The notes under the pieces were generated by a model that saw nothing but the letters and a program-made list of their open reading frames with translations, had not been told where the DNA came from and ran no database searches. From Planctomycetota bacterium (GTDB lineage Bacteria > Planctomycetota > UBA1135 > GCA-002686595), in contig DUDB01000051.1 of assembly GCA_012959525.1 (NCBI GenBank), forward strand, positions 60,192 through 124,191: a DNA stretch of 64,000 nt, written 5' to 3'. Shown piece after piece: positions 16,679-24,475 of this stretch (position 1 is its first letter; every line of letters starts with the position of its first letter). The translations under genes were made by a program, and so were the position numbers.

Positions 16679-17454
16679 GGAGCCTTCGAACCCGCACGGC
16701 CGGCGGCGAAGAGTAGTAGGGAGGCGGCGACGGTAACGTTGAGGGAATCCACTTCGCCCGTGATCGGGATGGTGAGGGGTTCGAGACCTTGGCCGCTGTC
16801 GGGCAGGGCGCCCGTCTCCGAAGAAACCCAAAGGGCTATGGGACCCGCCCAATCAAACTCAGCGGGAGCCCCTCCGTCGCGGGTCGCCGCCACGGCTTGG
16901 CGGAATCCAAGACCGCTCAGCTCGCGCCCCACCTGGAGCGCATCCTCCGCGATCACCACGGGCAGACGCAGCAAGCTGCCCATGGACCCGCGCAGAGCCT
17001 TCGCGTTCCAGGGGCTCGCGCCGCCGGACAACAGAACCAGAGCACGCACGCCCGCGGCCTCCGCGGAGCGGGCCAGGGCTCCGAGATTTCCCGGGTCCGA
17101 GATTCCGGCGACAACCAGCAGGAGCGGGTCGCCCTCCAGGTTGAGCTGCTCGAGGGTCAGGGCCTTTGGAATGGGAGCAAGCGCCATGACCCCCGGCGAA
17201 GTCTTGAGCCCACTAGCCTGCTGGAGAAGTGCGGCCTCCACCAGGCTGCCTTCGCCGCCCAGTGAAGCGTGGATTTCGGGGTGATCGTCCCCCACAAAGA
17301 GGCCCTCCAACGGGTACCCCAGCCTGAGGGCGTCACGCACCAACCGCTCGCCTTCCAGCACGAGCGCACCGCGCTCTCGTCCGGCGAGTACCGCTCGCAT
17401 GCGCTTGAGGCCCGCGTTGGAGCGCGAACGAATGATCTGCCCATCGGCACACAT
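16675..17454 (-). CDS. TrmH/SpoU-family RNA 2'-O-methyltransferase
   Basis: This is a SPOUT-class methyltransferase that would methylate ribose 2'-OH in rRNA or tRNA. It has 259 residues from the ATG at 17454; an ATG at 17472 is also open. The three SPOUT motifs are visible: GISDPGNLGALARSAEAAG (motif 1), IALWVSSETGAL (motif 2; usually 'l.lGsEg.Gl') and IPITGEVDSLNVTVAASLLL (motif 3, the knot). An N-terminal substrate-binding domain (residues 1-90) includes LVLEGERLVRDAL. It is probably co-transcribed with rarA, whose start overlaps its stop. Confidence 0.9.
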   Translation of the reverse strand: MCADGQIIRSRSNAGLKRMRAVLAGRERGALVLEGERLVRDALRLGYPLEGLFVGDDHPEIHASLGGEGSLVEAALLQQASGLKTSPGVMALAPIPKALTLEQLNLEGDPLLLVVAGISDPGNLGALARSAEAAGVRALVLLSGGASPWNAKALRGSMGSLLRLPVVIAEDALQVGRELSGLGFRQAVAATRDGGAPAEFDWAGPIALWVSSETGALPDSGQGLEPLTIPITGEVDSLNVTVAASLLLFAAGRAGSKAP

Positions 17455-17483
17455 GCTCCTGTTATATAGCATGGGTGGCTTCT
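17455..17483. promoter_or_regulatory. Very short divergent start region with TATATA element
   Basis: Only 29 bases separate the preferred starts of the methyltransferase (left) and RsgA (right). The sequence GTTATATAGCAT at 17461-17472 is AT-rich in an otherwise GC-rich area and nearly symmetric, so it could serve as a -10 element. That would place promoters inside the opposite gene and make one or both mRNAs almost leaderless. Confidence 0.35.
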
Positions 17484-18440
17484 ATGGACGATGCACCCCA
17501 ACAGACCCAGCCCGGCCGAGTGCTAAGAGTGGATGCCAAGGTGTGTCACGTACAAGTCGAGTCGGGGGTGATCCAGGCTGCCCCCCGAGGGCATCTGTTC
17601 GAGGATCTCGAAGGGCGCAAGAACCCGGTCGCCGTTGGGGACTTTGTGGACGTCTCTCTTGAGGGCAATCCGGTTGCCATCGAGAGCGTGCACGAGCGTC
17701 GTAACTATCTGGGCCGGACGGCCTCCTCCCATGACCCGCGAGAGCAGATTCTCGTGGCCAACGCGGATCAGCTCTTCATCGTGAGCTCTCTACAGAGCCC
17801 CGGCTTCTCCAGCAACCGGACAGACCGCATCCTGTCCGCCTGCATCTGGCACGAGATTCCGGTGATTCTGGTGATCAACAAGATCGATCTCACCGGGGCT
17901 GGAGACCTCGAGGATATCCGTCGCACCTACGAGGCTGTTCCAATCGAGGTCATCGAGACCTGCGCCGTGGACGGCCGTGGGGTGGAGGCGCTGAAGGATC
18001 GCATGCGCGACAAGGTCTCGGTCTTGTACGGGCCGTCAGGGGCGGGCAAGTCCACCCTGATCAATGCGGTTCAGCCAGGATTGAATTTGCGCGAGGGCAA
18101 GATCAGTTCCTATTGGAAGCAGGGCAAGCACACGACGAGCTACTCACATTTAATCCCCCTTGAAATGGGCGGTTGGGTAGTGGACACACCCGGCATTCGT
18201 GTCTTCCGCCTCCATGGCTTGAAGCGCAATCTGTTACGTGATCTGTTCCCGGAGTTCGAACGCATCCAAGACAAGTGTCGCTTTGACGGATGCAGTCACG
18301 ATCACGAACCTGAGTGCGGCGTGTTTGATGCCGTGGACCGGGGTGAGTTGGCCGCCTCGCGTTATGCAAGCTACTTAGAGATGATGGACGAGATCGACCC
18401 CGAGAACGCCTACGACCCTTCGGAAGAGGAGCCGCTCTAG
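17484..18440 (+). CDS. rsgA: Ribosome small-subunit-dependent GTPase A
   Basis: This is a circularly permuted GTPase that helps late 30S subunit maturation. It has 318 residues from the ATG at 17484 (a GTG at 17475 is possible). The order is OB-fold (about 10-75), then G4 (VINKID), then the P-loop GPSGAGKSTLIN, then G3 (VVDTPGIR), then a C-terminal zinc site, CRFDGCSHDHEPECGV. The order G4 before G1 is the hallmark of the permuted family. All key residues are intact. Confidence 0.95.
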   Translation: MDDAPQQTQPGRVLRVDAKVCHVQVESGVIQAAPRGHLFEDLEGRKNPVAVGDFVDVSLEGNPVAIESVHERRNYLGRTASSHDPREQILVANADQLFIVSSLQSPGFSSNRTDRILSACIWHEIPVILVINKIDLTGAGDLEDIRRTYEAVPIEVIETCAVDGRGVEALKDRMRDKVSVLYGPSGAGKSTLINAVQPGLNLREGKISSYWKQGKHTTSYSHLIPLEMGGWVVDTPGIRVFRLHGLKRNLLRDLFPEFERIQDKCRFDGCSHDHEPECGVFDAVDRGELAASRYASYLEMMDEIDPENAYDPSEEEPL

Positions 18441-18859
18441 CCGCAGATAAACAGGCGCCAGGCCCAGCCCATCGAAAGGCTGAGAAGGAACGCCGTTCCC
18501 CAGCGTCTCCCGCCTCCCTCCATCAACATCGCGAAGGAGTCGGCCCCTCGACGGTGCATACGCATGACCTGCAGACAAAAGGCAAGGGTGCCAAGCACGA
18601 ACAGGAACCCGAAAGGCTGGGTATTCCACGATTCAACGGGCTGGCCGTGCAGCAGGAGCGCAGCCGCAGTCGTGGCTCCGCAGGCTGGGCAGGGAAAGCC
18701 CAGCCACTCGCGCGCCCCGCAGGCAGGTAGGCCCAACTGCTCATGGGTCCCAAAGCCCCGAGGGTCGGGCTCCAACCACAACCCCACAGCCAACCACAGG
18801 AGCGGAATGGCTACAGCAAGGCGGACGACCCAAGTATGTTGCGGGGTTCGAGCTTTCAC
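18437..18859 (-). CDS. DUF2752-family membrane protein
   Basis: This 140-residue membrane protein has the DUF2752 core motif LGFPCPACGATTAAALLL, in which two cysteines precede a helix. Three hydrophobic segments are visible (about 12-30, 57-72, 82-100), with a fourth near the C terminus. A GTG start is used. The family's role is unknown. It ends convergent with rsgA, overlapping by four bases. Confidence 0.8.
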   Translation of the reverse strand: MKARTPQHTWVVRLAVAIPLLWLAVGLWLEPDPRGFGTHEQLGLPACGAREWLGFPCPACGATTAAALLLHGQPVESWNTQPFGFLFVLGTLAFCLQVMRMHRRGADSFAMLMEGGGRRWGTAFLLSLSMGWAWRLFICG

Positions 18860-18904
18860 CCCGCCATGGTCGGGCCCCGCGCAGGTGGCGTCAAGCTCTG
18901 GCGG

Positions 18905-19414
18905 CTAGTTGAAGTCGTAGATGTAGGACAGCCGGAACTTGTTCAGGATGGCGTACGGCAAGTTGTGCAAGCCGCTCAGGTCCTGGTCCCCGTGGTCTTC
19001 GAATCCGCCTAACTTGGGCTCACGCATGACGAAGAAGCGGCGCGAGTTGCGATCGCTGACCTCATAGGAGGTGGGCTGAATCGCGCCTGCGATCTCCAGG
19101 TTCAGGTTGCCCGTGTAGAACACCCGAACGTTCTGGAGGTGTTCATCTTGCTCCTTCGCGATCTGTGCGCGGTGCTTGTCCCCAGCCTCGTCCAAGAACT
19201 CATGAGCCATTAGCACCTCGTCCACGTTCATGTGCAGCAGAGGTGTTTGGATGCGCTCGCGGGACCGCAGGTCAATTAGCGTCACGTCGCGGATGCGCAA
19301 GAAGGTCTTGCGGTGCTCATCGAGAAGCTTCGACAGTCGGGTGTACTTGTTCTCGACGTTGCCCTTTATGAGAAAGGCATCCGTCAGGAAGAGGTCGGAG
19401 CAGAGGGTGAGCAT
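18905..19414 (-). CDS. Hypothetical protein, no recognised family
   Basis: This 169-residue soluble protein begins MLTLCSDLFLTDAFLIKG from the ATG at 19414. It has a beta-rich N terminus (FLRIRDVTLIDLRSRERI), a charged helix (AHEFLDEAGDKHRAQIAKEQ) and a second beta segment ending KFRLSYIYDFN. No signal peptide or membrane segment is present. Its start lies 31 bases inside the end of folC in another frame, so translation may be coupled. The N-terminal layout recalls small beta-sandwich proteins of unknown function, but I cannot name the family. Confidence 0.75.
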   Translation of the reverse strand: MLTLCSDLFLTDAFLIKGNVENKYTRLSKLLDEHRKTFLRIRDVTLIDLRSRERIQTPLLHMNVDEVLMAHEFLDEAGDKHRAQIAKEQDEHLQNVRVFYTGNLNLEIAGAIQPTSYEVSDRNSRRFFVMREPKLGGFEDHGDQDLSGLHNLPYAILNKFRLSYIYDFN

Positions 19415-20706
19415 GGGGGTGATTCTTGGGTCGGGAGCGATGGCCGCAGAGCGCCGACGAGGTAGAGGGAGCCTGTCACCAGGACCCACCCGTCTGCACC
19501 GGCCCTCGCCTTCGCTTGGGCAAGAGCTTCACCCGCATCGGGTTCGGCCATGGCCTCGAAGCCGAGTTCACGGGCCAAGCCCGCCAACTCGTCTGCGGGC
19601 CAATGGCGGCCACCCCCGACACAGGTGCACACCAACCTATCGGCATGACCCTCAAGGGCCTTGAGTAGCCCCCGAGCGTCCTTGTCCTTGGCCAGGCTGA
19701 GTACCGGCTGACACGGCCCAGAGAGGTCCGGATCGCCCCTCAGCTCCTCTAGGACCGCCGTCAGGCTCGTGGGCACGTGAGCCCCGTCGAGGACCAAGGG
19801 CACGCCCTCATACCGCCTCTTCTCAAGGCGCCCCGCCAAGCGGGCCCCGAGGCGCACTGTCTCGGACACCAGCAGGTGGGCTCCAACGGGCCGGCCGTCT
19901 GCGCACTTCAGGCCGATTTCGCCCAGGACCTCGAGGCATTTCTTGGCCAGCTTCTCGTTTCCCATCACCAGCCCTTCGAGAGGACCGGGGGCCGACAGCT
20001 CGCATCCAAGCTCCCTGGCACGCTCGGCGATAACTCTCGCGGGCCCCGGATCGGTGTCGGCTCGCCAACAGCCCACCGCGCTAACGCAGGGCTTCCCTCT
20101 CTTCAGGATCCCAGCCTTCTCCCCTGCGATGGCCTCGCGCGTGCCGCCCAGCACGTCGGTGTGTTCGAGATCTATCCGGGTCAGAACACACAGGTCGGGA
20201 TCGAGAACGTTGGTGGAGTCCAGCCGGCCTCCGAGACCCACCTCGACAACGGCAACGCCCACCCCCACGGCCTCCATTGCCACGAAGGCCGCGGCTGTGA
20301 TGAGGTCAAACCACGTGGCCGCCGCCGCAGGGGTCTGCTCCGCTTGCGCGGCCGCTTGAGCTTCCAGGACCTTCTCGATCCCATGGGCCAGAGCATCGTC
20401 AGCGATCTCCTCGCCGTCGATAACAAGGCGCTCGTTCACTCGTTCCACATGGGGCGAGGCGTAACGCCCGACGCGCAGACCGGCCGCACCCAATCCTGCC
20501 GCGATCAAGGCAGCCACCGAACCCTTGCCCTTCGAACCACCCACGTGCACCGATCTGAAGGCCTCCTGGGGATTGCCGAGGCGCTGCACAAGGTCCGACA
20601 TGGGCGCAAGGTCCACGCGCATGGCCCCCCGATCCGTGCGCTCCCAGTTGATGCGCACGTCCAGTCGCTCCATTGCAGCCTTTAATCGCGGTGAGGGGCA
20701 TTCCAT
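19384..20706 (-). CDS. folC: Dihydrofolate synthase / folylpolyglutamate synthase
   Basis: This Mur-ligase-superfamily enzyme adds glutamate to dihydropteroate or folates. It has 440 residues from the ATG at 20706; an ATG at 20775 would add 23 unlikely residues. The P-loop is VHVGGSKGKGSVAALIAAGL, the cis-peptide/carbamylated-lysine region is VVEVGLGGRLDSTNVLDPDL, and LTRIDLEHTDVLGGTREAIA followed by EKAGILKRG is typical. VLDGAHVPTSL is the C-terminal domain signature (usually 'DGAHNP'; asparagine is replaced by valine). It lies upstream of the hypothetical gene at 18905. Confidence 0.92.
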   Translation of the reverse strand: MECPSPRLKAAMERLDVRINWERTDRGAMRVDLAPMSDLVQRLGNPQEAFRSVHVGGSKGKGSVAALIAAGLGAAGLRVGRYASPHVERVNERLVIDGEEIADDALAHGIEKVLEAQAAAQAEQTPAAAATWFDLITAAAFVAMEAVGVGVAVVEVGLGGRLDSTNVLDPDLCVLTRIDLEHTDVLGGTREAIAGEKAGILKRGKPCVSAVGCWRADTDPGPARVIAERARELGCELSAPGPLEGLVMGNEKLAKKCLEVLGEIGLKCADGRPVGAHLLVSETVRLGARLAGRLEKRRYEGVPLVLDGAHVPTSLTAVLEELRGDPDLSGPCQPVLSLAKDKDARGLLKALEGHADRLVCTCVGGGRHWPADELAGLARELGFEAMAEPDAGEALAQAKARAGADGWVLVTGSLYLVGALRPSLPTQESPPCSPSAPTSS

Positions 20707-20823
20707 ATTGAGACTCGTCGTAGGTGCAGGCGCCCCAGAACGGGATTCCGTTTGTGCAAGCCCCTGCGTCCTCATGGCCTACAATTGAAGTAGACCAAGG
20801 CACTACGTCGATGGAGGACCATC

Positions 20824-21243
20824 GTGCAATTGTTACACAGGATCAAGATTTTCGTGTATCGCCAAGGCGATGCGAAGCCCGACTACCTGCTGCTCAAGCC
20901 GGAGCAGGGGATCGAAGGTCTATGGGGTCCGATTCAGGGGAACCTTGGCCTAGGTGAGCAGCTTGAGCAAGCCGTCCGCAGGCGCGCAGTTGAAGCTACT
21001 GGAGTGCCATGCCTCGGGCCCGTGATCGACCTGGACCTCCAGAATCGCTGGAGTCTGGGCGACGAAGAGGTCATCGAATGGGCCTTCGGCTGCCGTCCAG
21101 CTCACGACCCGGACCCCGCGCACCTGAGCTCCGGATGGGCCGATCACCGCTGGGCCAATTTCGCCCTGGCCTACCCGGCCCTAGGCTTCGAAGACGACCG
21201 TGAGGCCATGATCCGCCTCCACACCTTCCTCGGCGCGGCCTGA
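20824..21243 (+). CDS. Nudix-fold protein with a degenerate Nudix box
   Basis: This 139-residue protein is the size of a single Nudix domain. The box region GNLGLGEQLEQAVRRRAVEATGV fits the G-x5-E-x7 spacing, but the metal-binding REUxEE core reads RRAVEA, so two of the three acidic residues are replaced (key positions only given). The upstream LLKPEQGIEGLWGPIQG matches the substrate-side strand of dNTP/NDP-sugar-type Nudix proteins. The GTG start has GGAGG seven bases upstream. Hydrolase activity is doubtful; a binding or regulatory role is possible. Confidence 0.75.
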   Translation: MQLLHRIKIFVYRQGDAKPDYLLLKPEQGIEGLWGPIQGNLGLGEQLEQAVRRRAVEATGVPCLGPVIDLDLQNRWSLGDEEVIEWAFGCRPAHDPDPAHLSSGWADHRWANFALAYPALGFEDDREAMIRLHTFLGAA

Positions 21244-21260
21244 CCCTGCAATCACGAACG

Positions 21261-21281
21261 AGCGCCGGGGGGGGGCTTTTT
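21261..21281 (+). terminator. Possible terminator after the Nudix-like gene
   Basis: AGCxCC and GGxGCT arms (one mismatch) flank a G-rich loop, and the 3' arm runs into five T. It lies 18 bases after the stop, between convergent genes. The nine-G run makes the exact sequence uncertain. Confidence 0.35.
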
Positions 21282-21282
21282 C

Positions 21283-22536
21283 TCAGCCGAGAAGTGGCAG
21301 CAACGAGTACTTCTTCCCGAGGACGGCCTCATGGGGAGTCTTGAACCAGTGCTCGATGATAGATCCATAGACAGAGCGGAAGTCCGTGGTGGCCGCCAGA
21401 TCACCCTCGTCCAGATCTACTAGTGATGGGTGCTTCCCATAGAGGCCACCCTTCACAGAAGAGCCAAGCAGGAACATGGGCCCCGCCTTGCCGTGGTCGG
21501 TTCCCTTGGAGCCGTTCTCCTCAACTCGGCGGCCAAACTCGGAGAACACGAGCACCAGGGTGTCTCGTCCCGCAGGGCTCTTGCTGAGGTCATCCATGAA
21601 GGCGCTCAACGCTGTGTCCAGGCTCTCCATCAGTGAATCGTGACTGCCCCGCTGACCGGCATGGGTGTCGAAGCCCTTCATCTTCAACGAGAAGACGCGC
21701 GTCCCGAGGCGGCCATGGATAAGGGCCGCCACGTCACGCAAGCCCCCACCCAGGCGGTTGCGCGGATATTCCACGCGCTCCCTGTAGAGGGCTGCGGCCT
21801 TTCGAATCGAGGCGCTGGAATCGTGGGCGTCATTCAGGATAGAGCGCAGGCTTGCTAGTGCCTTGTCACGGCCGACATGCTTGGGCCCTGCGGGTCTCTT
21901 GGAATCGGCACCGGCCGCCTCCATCCCGTAGGCCAACTCAACCTGCTGCTTTCCGAACCACTTATAGACGGTGGGCGCCTGAAGAGCCGCCGCTGGGTGG
22001 TCGGTGGAGTACACCGAATAGGGAACCTCGCCCCCGAGGTGCACGACCAGGTTCGGATGGTCTTCCTTATCCCAAGCCGCTTGCGCCAATTGCCCCACCC
22101 AGCCCTCGCCGCTGTTTCGACCCGCGCGCCGTCCCGTATGCCAAACCTCCAGGGCCCTGAAGTGGGAACGGATCATGTCCTCGTACCCCACACCCTCAAT
22201 GATGGCCATCTGCCCCTCCTGGTACTGCCGGTGGAGTCCCTTGAGGTTGCGATGCATCCCGCGATAGTCGTCGAGGGGCAGGACGTCTTCTTTCACCAAG
22301 CGTGTTGCCTGCCGCGCCGCTGCGTAGCCGTCATCGGCAAACGGCACGATGGTGGAGAGGCCGTCGTTGCCTCCGGACAGCTGCACAAGCACGAGGGAGC
22401 GCGGAAATGGTGTCTGGTCGGATACCCTCTGCAGCGCTTTGGCGAGGGGGGTTGCAAGGCTCATCCCGCCCAGGCCATAGAGACCTCCGGCAAGGAACTG
22501 GCGGCGTGCTAAGAATGAGTGCATGGCTTCGGTCAT
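21283..22536 (-). CDS. DUF1501 domain secreted protein
   Basis: This 417-residue member of DUF1501, a family in the alkaline-phosphatase/sulfatase-like superfamily, is abundant in Planctomycetota. The start (ATG at 22536) overlaps the DUF1800 stop as ATGA. The N terminus LARRQFLAGGLYGLGG resembles a Tat-type signal. Conserved DUF1501 features are VLVQLSGGNDGLSTIVPF, GFDTHAGQRGSHDSLM and LVLVFSEFGRRVEENGSKGT followed by DHGKAG. The function of the family is unknown; it always occurs beside DUF1800 in such operons. Confidence 0.92.
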   Translation of the reverse strand: MTEAMHSFLARRQFLAGGLYGLGGMSLATPLAKALQRVSDQTPFPRSLVLVQLSGGNDGLSTIVPFADDGYAAARQATRLVKEDVLPLDDYRGMHRNLKGLHRQYQEGQMAIIEGVGYEDMIRSHFRALEVWHTGRRAGRNSGEGWVGQLAQAAWDKEDHPNLVVHLGGEVPYSVYSTDHPAAALQAPTVYKWFGKQQVELAYGMEAAGADSKRPAGPKHVGRDKALASLRSILNDAHDSSASIRKAAALYRERVEYPRNRLGGGLRDVAALIHGRLGTRVFSLKMKGFDTHAGQRGSHDSLMESLDTALSAFMDDLSKSPAGRDTLVLVFSEFGRRVEENGSKGTDHGKAGPMFLLGSSVKGGLYGKHPSLVDLDEGDLAATTDFRSVYGSIIEHWFKTPHEAVLGKKYSLLPLLG

Positions 22537-24269
22537 CCCAGTTGGGCCTCCGGCAAGGACAAGATCAGGTGGGCGAGGCGACGCAGCACCTCCTCTGCGG
22601 CCGCGTTCTTCTTCACGAGGTTTCCGGGTTCGATCCCCTGGGCCTCGCGGTCGGTTCTCAGCGCGGCCACGAGCATGCGTCGTGTTTCGAGGGGAGTATC
22701 GATGGCGAGCAGGCTGGAGCACATGAACTCCACGATTTCACGGTCCGTACTGGCGCCGGATCGGAAGAGCCGCGCACCCAGACTGATTCGGGGGTGATGC
22801 CCACCCGACCCGATGACCCGAGCCACCTTGGCCATGAGATTGCCTTGGTTGCGAGCCTTCTTCTCTTTTTCAACCTCCGCGCTTGTCCCCATCATCTCTC
22901 CGCCTCCCATCATCGCTTCGTCCAGGGGAAACTCCGGGCCCAGGCCATTCATGCTGGCCATCTCATCCTCCGTCAGCTCCATGTCATCCAGAGGGTCGAC
23001 CTGCATCTCTCCCGGCTCGATGGTCCCGAGCAACACGCCAGCGAGGTTGGCCCGGTTCATGAGGGTGGCGGTTGTGATCCAAGCGGGGCCTTCATTCCAA
23101 CCCTTGACGTTAGGCGGTTCGAAGAGGCTCATGCCGAGTAGGCCCGCCCCGCGGACAATAATCTCGCCCCGCACGTCGGCACCCAAGCGCCGGCAGATCC
23201 CCACGAGATAGTCGATGGGTGAGCTCACGCGCGCGCCAACGATTTCGTCCCGATAGAACTCCGGGTCGAGCAGGAGCTTCTCCAGCATGGGTGCAAGCTC
23301 GTAGTCTGCCGTGCGAAGAAACTCCGCGTAGTGCTCGAGGCGGTCCGTGGCGGGCTCTACGCCTTCAAGATAGGTAATGACGCTGCCGGCCACCCAGCGG
23401 GCGCAGGCGGGCTGCGCAAGCAAGATGTCCACAACGTCGCGCCCGTCGTGCCGGCCCTCCACGCCCAGAATGGTCTTCGAGCCGAAGTCGTGGGTGCGGG
23501 GGTTGACCATGAACTCGCGCTTGCGGTCGATGCCGTAGCCCGTGAGGGCGCGCGCTACTTCCCTGATGTCCTCTTCGCTGTAGTTGCCTTCGCCCAAGGT
23601 GAAGAGCTCCATCAGTTCGCGGGCCAGATTTTCGTTCGGGCTGTCCTTCTTGTTGGAGATGTTGTCGAGGTAGATCAGCATCGCCGGGTCGCGCACGATC
23701 GCGTGCAGCATCTCACCAAAGTTGCCGAGCGCGTGTTCGCGCAGGAGCTCGTTTTGGGCGATCATCAGCTCAACCAGACGCACCTTGGTGGAATCACTAG
23801 TGAAGAACCCGTGCCAGAACAGGGTCATCCTCTCGCGCAGGGGCGACTGGCCCGCAAGCATCCGGTTCACCCACCAGTTCAAGAACTCTTGACCCTGGCG
23901 GCGATTGTCGTTGCGTAGGCGGTTACGTTCTTGGCTGCGCTCTTCATCATCGCCACCCTTCAGCAACTCCATATTCGGCTCAACGGGGCGGGTTACGAAG
24001 CGCGGCCCATCGTCCTCCCCCTGAATGAGCTGCCGTACGAGCATCTCCTGACCGGTCCGGAGGCCCCGGCGCACGTCGAGGTTGTGCGCGCCAAAACCTG
24101 CCCGGTTGAATAGGTGCTCCACAGCCCTGGCATCCCAAGAGGAGTCGGGTTTGGGCTTGAGGACGGTCAGGTCAAGTGTGCCCTTGTCCTCCAAGCGGTC
24201 CGCGGACTGGCTCAATACGGGGCTCGCGACGAGCAAGGCAAGGAGTGCGAGGTGGAATGGGTAGTACAT
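22533..24269 (-). CDS. DUF1800 domain secreted protein
   Basis: This 578-residue protein begins with a cleavable signal peptide (MYYPFHLALLALLVASPVLS). The family core is evident: AVEHLFNRAGFGAHNLDVRR, NRMLAGQSPLRERMTLFWHG, GFFTSDSTKV, NENLARELMELFTLGEGNY and YSEEDIREVARALTGYGID. Late in the protein (about 470-520) there is a Met/Glu-rich insert unlike typical members. An AGGAAG site lies six bases before the ATG. It forms a two-gene operon with the DUF1501 gene, an arrangement standard for this pair. Confidence 0.92.
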   Translation of the reverse strand: MYYPFHLALLALLVASPVLSQSADRLEDKGTLDLTVLKPKPDSSWDARAVEHLFNRAGFGAHNLDVRRGLRTGQEMLVRQLIQGEDDGPRFVTRPVEPNMELLKGGDDEERSQERNRLRNDNRRQGQEFLNWWVNRMLAGQSPLRERMTLFWHGFFTSDSTKVRLVELMIAQNELLREHALGNFGEMLHAIVRDPAMLIYLDNISNKKDSPNENLARELMELFTLGEGNYSEEDIREVARALTGYGIDRKREFMVNPRTHDFGSKTILGVEGRHDGRDVVDILLAQPACARWVAGSVITYLEGVEPATDRLEHYAEFLRTADYELAPMLEKLLLDPEFYRDEIVGARVSSPIDYLVGICRRLGADVRGEIIVRGAGLLGMSLFEPPNVKGWNEGPAWITTATLMNRANLAGVLLGTIEPGEMQVDPLDDMELTEDEMASMNGLGPEFPLDEAMMGGGEMMGTSAEVEKEKKARNQGNLMAKVARVIGSGGHHPRISLGARLFRSGASTDREIVEFMCSSLLAIDTPLETRRMLVAALRTDREAQGIEPGNLVKKNAAAEEVLRRLAHLILSLPEAQLG

Positions 24270-24475
24270 ATTCTTCCTGAGGGGCGGTCTCGGGGCACAA
24301 CGAACGGATGGTCTGCAACCGCCTCAATGGTCCAGGTTCCGGGACTTCCAATCTATCTTTCGGGGGTCAATCGGTGCACTTGAACTCCCTGGGACCCCGT
24401 GGCGCCTATCTCAGAAGCCGAGGACACGGCCTGAGGGGGTCCCTTGAGCCTGACTGATGTCCATAATGCGTACCC

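Noticed and set aside
16679..16852. N-terminal extension of RarA
   Set aside because: It lies within the TrmH-type methyltransferase gene; the GTG at 16678 gives a normal-length RarA and overlaps the upstream stop.
19777..20685. 302-codon plus-strand open frame
   Set aside because: It is antisense to folC, which has complete Mur-ligase motifs.
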